Source: Pseudoduganella armeniaca
GTDB taxonomy: Bacteria > Pseudomonadota > Gammaproteobacteria > Burkholderiales > Burkholderiaceae_D
Length of the DNA stretch: 64,000 nt
Direction: 5' to 3'
NCBI RefSeq assembly: GCF_003028855.1
Contig: NZ_CP028324.1
Span: 4,216,001 to 4,280,000, forward strand
Shown one piece after another: positions 32,268-39,856 of the stretch. A model generated the notes under the pieces. It was not told the DNA's origin, did no database searches, and saw only the letters and a program-made list of their open reading frames with translations. The translations under genes and the position numbers were made by a program. The stretch's first letter is position 1. Each line of letters begins with the position of its first letter.

Positions 32268-32888
32268 TCACGCCGCCACGATGCGGTAGGCGCAGCGGCG
32301 CGCGCCGGCCAGCTGGTGTTCGGTGCGCTGCACGCTGCAGTCGGGCCCCAGCACGCGCTGGAACACCTCCAGCTCGGAGCGGCAGAACTGCTGGCAGGCG
32401 CGCGCGGCCGCGCAGATGGGACAATGGTTCTCGACCAGCAGCAAGGTGCCGTCCGGCGCCGTCGCCACCTCGGCCATATAGCCTTCGAGGTCGCGCACGT
32501 GAGCCAGCGCCGCGACGCGCTCCGGCAGCGGCGCCTGGCCGTCCACCGCGGCGCGGTAGGCCGCCTCGCTGGCCGCTTCGCGCGCGACGATCAGTTGCTC
32601 CATCGCCGCGTCGCCGAACAGCGCCTTGACCTGGTCGATCAGCTGCACCGTCAGGTCGGCGTGGCGGTCCGGGAAACGGGCGTGGCCGGCTGCCGTCAGC
32701 AGCCAGCGGCGCGACGGCCGGCCCACCTTCTCGGCCACGTCCTCGTAGCTTACCAGGCCTTTCTCCTGTGCCGCCTCCAGGTGCCGGCGCGTGCCCATCG
32801 ACGTCAAGTCGAGGATTTGCGCCAGCTGCTGCGCGGTATTCGGCCCGCGGGTCTTCAGCAGGAACAGGATCTGGTCGGCGGTATTCAT
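32268..32888 (-). CDS. Winged-helix regulator with C-terminal Cys cluster (SufR/ArsR-like)
   Basis: A 206-residue protein. The N-terminal half is a winged helix-turn-helix (ILFLLKTRGPNTAQQLAQILD). The C-terminal half contains ENHCPICAAARACQQFC and later cysteines (PDCSVQ, RRCAYRI). This resembles the COG2345/SufR group, where the C-terminal cysteines hold an iron-sulfur cluster that senses redox or iron state. I infer metal- or redox-responsive control, probably of the MFS gene located 10 bases upstream in the same operon. Confidence 0.82.
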   Translation of the reverse strand: MNTADQILFLLKTRGPNTAQQLAQILDLTSMGTRRHLEAAQEKGLVSYEDVAEKVGRPSRRWLLTAAGHARFPDRHADLTVQLIDQVKALFGDAAMEQLIVAREAASEAAYRAAVDGQAPLPERVAALAHVRDLEGYMAEVATAPDGTLLLVENHCPICAAARACQQFCRSELEVFQRVLGPDCSVQRTEHQLAGARRCAYRIVAA

Positions 32889-32898
32889 CGGTGCTTGT

Positions 32899-34140
32899 TC
32901 AGGTAGTTGCGTTGAGAGGAATGACGGCGCACGATGCCGCATGCCAGCGCCGCAGGCGCCAGCCGGCCCACAGCGACAGCGCGGCGCCAGTACCCAGCAC
33001 CAGCCGCGTATCGACCAGGACCAGCATCGATCCGGCCAGCGCCGTCACGATGCTCGCCAGGCAGAACGTCGTCGACAACAGGCCCATGACGGCGCCCTGC
33101 CCGTGCGGGGCGAAGCGCTCGGCGGCCCACGGCTGTATCGTCGCATTGTAGAACGCATTCGGGATGCCGAACAGTACGATCGCCGCGATGCCTACCCACA
33201 AGTTGCCCAGCGCAACGGCGCCGACGGCCGCCGCGATGGCGCCGGCATACCAGGCCGCCTGGCGCAGCGGCGCATGCGCCCCGGGCCGTGCGCCGACCCG
33301 GCCCGCCACCACGGCCGCTGCCGTCATCACGCCGCACAGCGCCGTGTTGACGATGGCGATCCGGGCCGTGTCGTAGCCGCCCACCTCGACCAGCCAGAGC
33401 GGGAAGAAGTCGTAGAACGCCGTGATGCCGCAGCTGCAGGCCAGCTGGATGGCGAACAGCGTGCGCAACGGCCGATGGCGCAGCAGGTGCAGCACGTTGT
33501 CGCGCCGGGCAACCTGCCACAGCGAGGCGTGGGCCGGGGCGGCGGCGGCGTCGTGCCGGCCCGGCGGCACCGCCAGCATGACCAGCACACCGGCCAGCAG
33601 CAGCGCGGCGATGGCGACGCCGAACGGCACCGTGATGCCATAGCCGACGGTGAGGCCCGCCAGCAGCGGTCCCACCAGCCAGCCCAGGTGGAAGGCGCCG
33701 TTCAGCAGCGACAGCGCGCGTACCCGTTCCTGGCCCGTCAACCGTTCGGCCAGCAGGGCCCGGGCGACGGAACTGTTGCCCTCCATCAGGCCGGTGATGA
33801 AGCGCGCCACGACGAACAGCGGATAGGACTCCAGCAGCAGCGCCAGCGCGGTGACGGCATGGCCGGCGGCGGCACCGAACGCAGTCACCAGCAGCACGGG
33901 GCGGCGGCCATAGCGGTCGGATACCGGCCCCAACAATGTCGCACCGATCAGCAGCCCGACCGGGTTGACGGTCAGCGCAATGCCGAACAGCAGCTTGGGC
34001 GGCAGGCCGAGAAAGCTGTTCAGGCCGTTGACGGCGCCCGAGGCGAACAGCGGCGGCAGGATCGGGTACGGCAGCGAGGTGCCGACGGTGGAAAGCAGCG
34101 CCAGCAGGCAGGCCGCAGCGATCAGGATGGGCGTTTTCAT
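32899..34140 (-). CDS. MFS transporter
   Basis: A 413-residue, 12-helix major facilitator protein. The loop after helix 2 reads LLGPVSDRYGRRPVLL, and helix 4 has GLMEGNSSVARALLAE, as in drug:H+ antiporters of the DHA1/TetA type. The start at 34140 (MKTPILIAAACLLALLS) begins directly with a membrane helix. The downstream regulator gene in the same operon probably controls it. Substrate unknown. Confidence 0.87.
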   Translation of the reverse strand: MKTPILIAAACLLALLSTVGTSLPYPILPPLFASGAVNGLNSFLGLPPKLLFGIALTVNPVGLLIGATLLGPVSDRYGRRPVLLVTAFGAAAGHAVTALALLLESYPLFVVARFITGLMEGNSSVARALLAERLTGQERVRALSLLNGAFHLGWLVGPLLAGLTVGYGITVPFGVAIAALLLAGVLVMLAVPPGRHDAAAAPAHASLWQVARRDNVLHLLRHRPLRTLFAIQLACSCGITAFYDFFPLWLVEVGGYDTARIAIVNTALCGVMTAAAVVAGRVGARPGAHAPLRQAAWYAGAIAAAVGAVALGNLWVGIAAIVLFGIPNAFYNATIQPWAAERFAPHGQGAVMGLLSTTFCLASIVTALAGSMLVLVDTRLVLGTGAALSLWAGWRLRRWHAASCAVIPLNATT

Positions 34141-34213
34141 GCGGCCAGTGTACGGCTGGCACGGCAATTAGTAAACTTTTTTATTTATTTAATCACCCAC
34201 TGCGCTGACCCCG

Positions 34214-34600
34214 GCGGTGCCTGTCACCACGGGTTGCTTCCGGCCTTGCGAAACGGCAGCCAAACTGCGGGGCCAGTCCCTTGCAGGAACAGGCCCCGGC
34301 GGCTCTGGTCCCGTGGTATGAGCAATTTCACCGCCGCGGATGAAAACCGGGGTCAGTCCCCTGACGCAGCCGCGGGCCAGCGCTGCCGCTCCCACTTACC
34401 GGGGACAGACCCCAAGCCTCGTAATTGTCGCGCTTCGCACAGCTTCGGGCTTAGGGTCTGTCCCTTCGGGACTGACCCTGGTTTTCATCCGCGGCGGCGA
34501 TGTGCCCGGATCTGGGCCGGCGACCTCTCGTGCAATGAATCCATCGTGGCAGGCACCTCGGCTTGCTGCCGGCATTGCGGAACGGCAGCCAACTTCGGGC
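34214..34600. repeat. Composite palindromic region: family 1 half-site, family 2 units, long inverted repeat, paired hairpins
   Basis: The gap between the MFS and trxC genes is nearly all repeat. GGTGCCTGTCACC lies at 34215. A 30-bp inverted repeat with one mismatch spans 34331-34360 and 34468-34497 (CCGCCGCGGATGAAAACC...). Inside it are GGGGACAGACCCC (34401) and AGGGTCTGTCCCT (34453). On its outer sides are two direct copies of a hairpin unit with the shared string ACGGCAGCCAA (34236-34275 and 34561-34600). The whole looks like nested insertion of small palindromic elements. No gene is present. Confidence 0.7.
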
Positions 34601-34604
34601 GGCG

Positions 34605-35045
34605 CTAGCCCATCTGCCGCGCCACCCATCCCACGATGTTGTTGGCATCCATCGCCCCGGCCTGCCGCGCCACTTCGCGGCCGTTGCGGAACAGCGCCAG
34701 GGTCGGGATGCTGCGGATCGCGTAGCGGGCGCCGATGTCCGGGTTGGCTTCCGTGTCCACCTTGACGACGCGGACGTGCGGTTCCAGCCGCTTGGCGGCC
34801 TGCTCGTAGAACGGCGCCATGGTGCGGCAGGGGCCGCACCACGGTGCCCAGAAATCGACCAGCACCGGCAGGTCGCTGCGTTCGATGTGCTTCAGGAAGC
34901 GCGCGCTGGCCAGGTCGGCCGGCTTGCCGGCAAACAGCGCGAGCTGGCATTTGCCACAGGTGGGGTGCTCGCCCAGGCGCTGCGCGGGCACGCGGTTGAC
35001 GCCGTCGCAGTGCGGGCAGACGACGTGCAGTGAATCAGTGCTCAT
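34605..35045 (-). CDS. trxC: Thioredoxin 2
   Basis: A 146-residue thioredoxin with the extra N-terminal zinc module of TrxC (CPHC ... CGKC, about residues 10-33) and the active site FWAPWCGPCRT. It reduces protein disulfides in the cytoplasm and is typically induced by oxidative stress. The cis-proline loop reads IRSIPTLALF. Its ATG overlaps the stop of the small membrane protein gene upstream, so the two are coupled. Confidence 0.95.
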   Translation of the reverse strand: MSTDSLHVVCPHCDGVNRVPAQRLGEHPTCGKCQLALFAGKPADLASARFLKHIERSDLPVLVDFWAPWCGPCRTMAPFYEQAAKRLEPHVRVVKVDTEANPDIGARYAIRSIPTLALFRNGREVARQAGAMDANNIVGWVARQMG

Positions 35046-35290
35046 TCCTTGTCCTGTCCCTTCTCGTTCTTGACGATACCGCGGATATTGGTCGCGGCCA
35101 GGCAGCAGTTTAATACGATCAAGGCCCAGGCGTCGTCATGCCAGCCCCAGATCACCCACATGACGTTACTGACCAGGAAGACGATAAATCCCGACAGGCG
35201 CCGGCGCGCACTGCGCGAGCCCACCAGCCAGGCCGCCAGCAGCGATGCCGCCATCGCGGGCCATTGCAACAGTTCGATCAAATCTCCCAT
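35042..35290 (-). CDS. Small two-helix membrane protein
   Basis: An 82-residue protein starting MGDLIELLQWPAMAASLLAAWLVGS after AGGAGG. It has two or three hydrophobic segments, the second rich in Trp/Val (FLVSNVMWVIWGWHDDAWALIVLN). No known domain is certain; the pattern slightly resembles a piece of PnuC-like or YgjV-like transporters. It is translationally coupled to trxC (ATGA overlap). Confidence 0.72.
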   Translation of the reverse strand: MGDLIELLQWPAMAASLLAAWLVGSRSARRRLSGFIVFLVSNVMWVIWGWHDDAWALIVLNCCLAATNIRGIVKNEKGQDKE

Positions 35291-35424
35291 GCGTTCCCTC
35301 CTCTGCTCATCCGGAAAGCGAGTGTAGCGCCTGGCAAGAACGGATGGCGCCAGCGAGGGAACCGCCAGCAACGCGGAAAAGGATAGAGGCGAGGCGGAGA
35401 AGGAAAGCGGGTGATGAACGCCAA

Positions 35425-35484
35425 GGCGGGAAAAGCGGATACCAGGTGGGAAAAGCGGACACCAAGGGAAGAAAAGCGGACACC
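35425..35484. repeat. Three tandem 20-bp repeats
   Basis: Units 35425-35444, 35445-35464 and 35465-35484 share the pattern GGTGGGAAAAGCGGACACCA with few changes. They lie in a 352-base gene-free stretch (35291-35642) upstream of trxC and downstream of the phasin gene. Purine-rich on the plus strand. Role unknown; they could be binding sites or a short satellite. Confidence 0.65.
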
Positions 35485-35642
35485 GGTCGCGCGCCCACGC
35501 GGCCGGCCAGGCGACAAGTGCCGCCCCGCTGCGGATGCCGCACGGCCGCCCGCCGCCTGCATCCGCTGCGTGCGGCGACGCTCAGCCCAGCGCCGCGGCA
35601 CGCGGCCCGCCACGCACGGCGGGCCTGGTCAGCACGTCGCCG

Positions 35643-36245
35643 TCAGCTTGGCTGGCCTTCCTTGCGGTTGGGCTGGCGCGTGGCCGCCTGCGCCGCCTGG
35701 GCCGTGTGCGTGGCCGCCTGGCTCATGTGCTCGGCCGCGTCATGACCGTTGCCCATCGCGGCGCGGGCTTGGCGGGTGGCCGTGTCCACCATGCTGTCCA
35801 GCGGGTTGGCGAGCTGGCGCATCGTGTCCTGCTGGCGGCGCACGGTGCGCTCGGTTTCCTCGGACGTCACGCGCGTCACTTCGTCGGACAGCTCGCGCGC
35901 GGCGCGTGCCGTCTCCTCCGCGTGTTCGCCGGCCACGCGCACCAGCTTGGTCTGGCTGTCCGCCGCGATGCGCGACAGCTGCTGCTGGTAGGCACGCAGC
36001 CGCTCCGCCGCTGGCTGGGCGCGGGAAGCGGTGACGCTGAAGACTTCGGTCGGCTTGCCGGCCGTGACGATGGCCTGGCCGGTGGCGGCGCTGTCTTCCA
36101 ACAGCGTCTGCGCCATTTGCAGGGTCAGCTCGTTGACCTGCTGGGCGGTCTGGAACAGCGAGCGGGACAGGTCGTTGAAGAAGGCGATTTGCGCCTGCAC
36201 GTGATTCTTCGCCGCAGGCGTGATGCTTTGCGAGAATGGGAACAT
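35643..36245 (-). CDS. Phasin family protein
   Basis: A 200-residue, almost entirely helical protein, rich in Ala/Gln, with FFNDLSRSLFQTAQQVNELTLQMAQTLLED and KPTEVFSVTASRAQPAAERLRAYQQQL, the standard phasin pattern. Phasins coat polyhydroxyalkanoate granules and control their size. The Ala/Gln-rich C-terminal tail is probably disordered. It is monocistronic. Confidence 0.87.
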   Translation of the reverse strand: MFPFSQSITPAAKNHVQAQIAFFNDLSRSLFQTAQQVNELTLQMAQTLLEDSAATGQAIVTAGKPTEVFSVTASRAQPAAERLRAYQQQLSRIAADSQTKLVRVAGEHAEETARAARELSDEVTRVTSEETERTVRRQQDTMRQLANPLDSMVDTATRQARAAMGNGHDAAEHMSQAATHTAQAAQAATRQPNRKEGQPS

Positions 36246-36485
36246 GGTTGCCTCTTAAAAGAATAGTTTTGGGAGTCCGCCGGCAAGAGTGCCACGCGGC
36301 GTGACAAGGCTACGTGGACTGACCATCACGGGCATGATCTCGATCAAACGTGTGACGCGACAATGGGCTTGCATTTTCGGCCATTTTCGGCAGCACCTTT
36401 ACCTGGCTTTACATCCGCAACCCTGCACAACGTTGCCGCCACAACCGATAATTTTCCGGTCGAAGAACAATCATGAGGGACGGAT

Positions 36486-36830
36486 ATGGTTTCAGCGGTA
36501 GCGAGTACGGCCTCGGCCGCCACGGCAGGCGGCGCCAGGAGTGCGTCCGGCAGCGCGGCGCAGCTCGCCAGCCTGCAAAAGCAGCTGGTGGCAAAACAGA
36601 AGGAGTTGGTCGAAGCGCAGAAGGATACGAGCGAGACGGGCCGCCAGGAGGCGGAGCAAATCCAGCAGGAGATGCTGGCGCTGCAGCAGCGCATCGCGCG
36701 GCTGCAGGCCGAGGCGGCCAGCGAGGCGGTGCAGCAGGCCGCGCAACAGCGGCAAGCGCCGCCGGCCGGCCAGGGCGCGGCGCGCAACGCCACCGACACC
36801 GTCGGCAGCGTCATCGACACCTACGCCTGA
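36486..36830 (+). CDS. Small coiled-coil protein, FlxA-like
   Basis: A 114-residue protein with a low-complexity Ser/Ala/Gly start and a central coiled coil (LASLQKQLVAKQKELVEAQKD, then EQIQQEMLALQQRIARLQAEAA). This pattern resembles FlxA-like proteins, some of which belong to the flagellar regulon. The ATG follows GAGGGACGGAT. The stop is four bases from the convergent tupA end. Function not known. Confidence 0.65.
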   Translation: MVSAVASTASAATAGGARSASGSAAQLASLQKQLVAKQKELVEAQKDTSETGRQEAEQIQQEMLALQQRIARLQAEAASEAVQQAAQQRQAPPAGQGAARNATDTVGSVIDTYA

Positions 36831-36833
36831 TGT

Positions 36834-37634
36834 TTACTTCGCGGACGGGTAGAACAGCTGCTGGCCGGCCGGCTTGAACGCGGCGATCCTGGCCTGCCCT
36901 TCCGGCGACGTGATCCACTCGATCAGCTGCTTCGCGCCCTTGTAGTTGATGCCGGGATGCCTGGCCGGGTTGACGGCGATGATGCCGTACGGGTTGAACA
37001 TCCTCGGGTCGCCTTCGACCATGATGGCCAGGCCGGTCTTGGCCTGGTATACGCCGTAGGTGGCGCGGTCGGTCAGCGTGTAGGCCTGCAGTTCGGCGGC
37101 CATCGTCAGTACCTCGCCCATGCCCAGGCCGGCCGACACGTAGCGCGCGCCGGTCGGTTGCGCGCCGACCTGCTTCCAGTAGGCCTTCTCCATGATGTCG
37201 GTACCGGAGTTGTCGCCGCGCGAGATGAACCTCGCCGGACCGGCCGCCATCTTGCGGAACGCGGCCAGCACGTCCTTGCCGCCCTTGATGCCGTCCGGGT
37301 CCGAGGTGGGGCCGACGACGATGAAGTCGTTGTACATCACGTCGCGCCGGTCCACGCCCCAGCCCTCGGCCACGAACTTGTCCTCGGCGGCGCGGGCGTG
37401 CACCAGCGTGACGTCGACGTCGCCGTTCCTAGCCAGCTCCAGTGCCTTGCCGGTGCCGACCGAGATCACCTGCACCTTGGTGCCCGTCTTGGCCTCGTAG
37501 AGCGGCAGCAGGTAGGCCAGCAGGCCGGAGTTCTCCGTGCTGGTGGTGGTGGACATGCGCAGCGTCTGCTGGGCGGAGGCGCTGCCGGCGAACGCCATGG
37601 CGGCGGCGAGCAAGAAGAATGAGCGGCGTTGCAT
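36834..37634 (-). CDS. tupA: Tungstate ABC transporter, substrate-binding protein
   Basis: A 266-residue periplasmic protein with signal peptide ending ASAQ. The mature start LRMSTTTSTENSGLLAYLLP carries the TTTS motif of TupA tungstate-binding proteins. Other marks are DVDVTLVHARAAEDKFV, SRGDNSGTDIMEKAYW and NPYGIIAVNPARHP. TupA binds tungstate with very high affinity, preferring it over molybdate. It is the last gene of a six-gene operon with formate dehydrogenase, which suggests that the enzyme uses tungsten. Confidence 0.88.
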   Translation of the reverse strand: MQRRSFFLLAAAMAFAGSASAQQTLRMSTTTSTENSGLLAYLLPLYEAKTGTKVQVISVGTGKALELARNGDVDVTLVHARAAEDKFVAEGWGVDRRDVMYNDFIVVGPTSDPDGIKGGKDVLAAFRKMAAGPARFISRGDNSGTDIMEKAYWKQVGAQPTGARYVSAGLGMGEVLTMAAELQAYTLTDRATYGVYQAKTGLAIMVEGDPRMFNPYGIIAVNPARHPGINYKGAKQLIEWITSPEGQARIAAFKPAGQQLFYPSAK

Positions 37635-37653
37635 GGTTACTCCTATGTGAGAT

Positions 37654-38310
37654 CTAGCGGTATTCGATATGGCCGTCGCGCAGCTTCAGGCGACGCACCT
37701 CGGGCAGGTTGATCAGGTCGCGGTCGTGGCAGGCCATGACGACGCTGGTGCCGGCGCCGGTCAATGTGGGAATCAGCGCGATCACCTGCTCGCGCGCCTC
37801 GCCATCGAGGTTGGCGGTCGGTTCGTCCAGCAGCAAGAGGCGCGGTCGCAGCACGCGCGCACGGGCCAGCGCCACGCGCTGCTTCTCGCCGCCGGACAGC
37901 GTGGCGGGGTCGCTGTCGCGCAGGTGCGCCACCCCGGCCCAGGTCATCGCCTCCTCCACGCGCTCGCGCACCAGCGCACGCGGCGCGCCGCGCGCTTCCA
38001 GCCCGTAGGCGATATTGGCCGGCACGCTGGTCGAAAACATCACCGGGTGCTGGTGCACGTAGACGATCGCGTCGCGCAGCGCGCGCGGGTAAGGCCGCAA
38101 GGTCACGGGCACGCCGGCGAAGCGTACGTCCTCCGCCTCCACCGGCACCAGTCCCGCCAGCACCCGCAACAAGGTGCTCTTGCCGGCCCCGTTCACGCCC
38201 GTCAGCACGTAGGCGCTGGCCGCCTCGATATGGAAATCGCGCAGGTCGAACAAGGTGTGCGCGCCGTGGCGCTTGTGCAGCCGCGCGGCTGCCAGCAACG
38301 GCGCCGTCAT
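37654..38310 (-). CDS. tupC: Tungstate ABC transporter, ATP-binding protein
   Basis: A 218-residue ABC ATPase with Walker A GVNGAGKST, signature LSGGEKQRVALARARVL and Walker B LLLLDEPTANLD. It lacks the C-terminal MOP domain found in ModC, as is usual for TupC. It overlaps the permease gene by 4 bases and precedes tupA by 19. It energises TupB. Confidence 0.87.
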   Translation of the reverse strand: MTAPLLAAARLHKRHGAHTLFDLRDFHIEAASAYVLTGVNGAGKSTLLRVLAGLVPVEAEDVRFAGVPVTLRPYPRALRDAIVYVHQHPVMFSTSVPANIAYGLEARGAPRALVRERVEEAMTWAGVAHLRDSDPATLSGGEKQRVALARARVLRPRLLLLDEPTANLDGEAREQVIALIPTLTGAGTSVVMACHDRDLINLPEVRRLKLRDGHIEYR

Positions 38311-39014
38311 GTGCGGCCCCGCGCCGCATGCGCGTCGCCCTGCAGCAGCATCAGCGCGCCGTTCATCGCCAGCGCGATCGTCACGAGCACGATACCGAGC
38401 GCGATGCCCTGGGCGAAATCGCCCTTGCTGGTCTCCAGCGCGATGGCGGTCGTGATGGTGCGCGTCTCGCCGGCGATATTCCCGCCCACCATCATGGCGC
38501 AGCCCACTTCCGAGATCACGCGGCCGAAGCCGCTGATGACGGCCGCCATCACGCCGAAACGTACCTCGTACAGCAGGGTCGTCATCACGCGCAAGCGCGA
38601 GGCGCCGTGCGCGATCGCCGTCTCGGCCAGGCGCGGATCGGCCGCCTGCACGGCCGTCAGGGTAAAGGCCAGCAGCACAGGCAAGGCGATGATGACCTGG
38701 CCGGCCACGATGCCGGGCTGCGCGAACAGCCATTGCAGGGAACCGAGCGGACCATGGCGCGACAGCAGCAGATACAGCAGCAAGCCAATCAGCACCGTCG
38801 GCAGCGACAGCGCGGCCTGTGCCAGCCAGATCACCAGCCGGCGGCCGGGAAACTGGTGCATCGCGATGGCATAGCCGGCGCCGACGGCGAAAGGCGTGGC
38901 GATGACGAGTCCCAGCATGCTGGTGCTGACGGAGATCCAGATGATCCGCCACAGCACTGGGTCGCCCGTCAGCAGCAGAGCGAAGGCGGCGCGTACCGCG
39001 TCCAGCAACGCCAT
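38307..39014 (-). CDS. tupB: Tungstate ABC transporter, permease
   Basis: A 235-residue permease with five or six hydrophobic segments. The C-terminal segment ISEVGCAMMVGGNIAGETRTITTAIALETSKGDFAQGIALG is characteristic of TupB/WtpB-type permeases. The start ATG overlaps the last base of the fdhD stop, so the transporter is physically coupled to formate dehydrogenase maturation genes. Confidence 0.88.
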   Translation of the reverse strand: MALLDAVRAAFALLLTGDPVLWRIIWISVSTSMLGLVIATPFAVGAGYAIAMHQFPGRRLVIWLAQAALSLPTVLIGLLLYLLLSRHGPLGSLQWLFAQPGIVAGQVIIALPVLLAFTLTAVQAADPRLAETAIAHGASRLRVMTTLLYEVRFGVMAAVISGFGRVISEVGCAMMVGGNIAGETRTITTAIALETSKGDFAQGIALGIVLVTIALAMNGALMLLQGDAHAARGRT

Positions 39015-39856
39015 CAGGGCTCCAGCAACTCGGGCTCGAACACGACGCGCTGCGGCGCCGCCAGCACCATGAAGTGCTTGCCGGAGCAGCGCGCCAGCAG
39101 GGTCATGCCGGTCTGGCGCGCCACCGCATGGCCCATCTCCGTCGTCCCGGAGCGCGACAGCAGGAACGGAATGCCCATCTGCGCGCCCTTGATGACCATC
39201 TCGGACGTCAACCGGCCCGTCGTGTAGAACACCTTGTCGCCGCCCGTCGCGCCGTCCAGCCACATCAGGCCGGCGATCGCATCGACGGCGTTGTGGCGCC
39301 CCACGTCCTCGACGAAATGCAGCAGCGCGCCCGTGCTGTCGAACAGGCCGCAGCCATGCACGGAGCCGGCCTGCTTGTACACCGAGGGCTGGGTGCGGAT
39401 CGTCTCGACGATGCGGTAGATCACGCCTTGGCGCAGCCGTGCTTCGGGCGGCAGGACGATGCTGTCCACCTCGTCCATCACGGTGCCGAACACGGAGCCC
39501 TGGCCGCAGCCGGTCGTCACGACGCGCCGCGCCGTGCGTTCCTCCAGGTCGGCGATGCCGCCGCGCGTCGTGACGGCGGCGCTGCCGCTGGCGCCTGCCG
39601 CATCCCATGTGACCTGCACCGCCTCGATGTCGTCCAGTGCCAGCAGGCGCTGGTTGCGCAGGTAGCCCAGCACCAGCGCTTCCGGCGCGGCGCCCAGGGT
39701 CATCAGGGTGATCAGCTCGCGGCCATCCAGGTAGACGGTCAGCGGGCGCTCGGCCGGGATGTGCAGCGCCGTGGCGCGCTCCTTCTCGTCGCGCGCGGCG
39801 ACGGGATGGACCAGCGGCAGGCGCGCATCCGACAGGCGCGGCAGCGGGCCGCTCAT
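39014..39856 (-). CDS. fdhD: Formate dehydrogenase accessory sulfurtransferase FdhD
   Basis: A 280-residue protein with RPLTVYLDGRELITLMTLG, VTTGCGQGSVF (the sulfur-transfer cysteine loop, single Cys form), HNAVDAIAG and FYTTGRLTSEMVIKGAQMGIPFLLSRS. FdhD passes sulfur from a cysteine desulfurase to the molybdenum or tungsten bis-MGD cofactor, which activates formate dehydrogenase. It sits between the catalytic subunit gene (4-base overlap) and tupB. Confidence 0.93.
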   Translation of the reverse strand: MSGPLPRLSDARLPLVHPVAARDEKERATALHIPAERPLTVYLDGRELITLMTLGAAPEALVLGYLRNQRLLALDDIEAVQVTWDAAGASGSAAVTTRGGIADLEERTARRVVTTGCGQGSVFGTVMDEVDSIVLPPEARLRQGVIYRIVETIRTQPSVYKQAGSVHGCGLFDSTGALLHFVEDVGRHNAVDAIAGLMWLDGATGGDKVFYTTGRLTSEMVIKGAQMGIPFLLSRSGTTEMGHAVARQTGMTLLARCSGKHFMVLAAPQRVVFEPELLEP

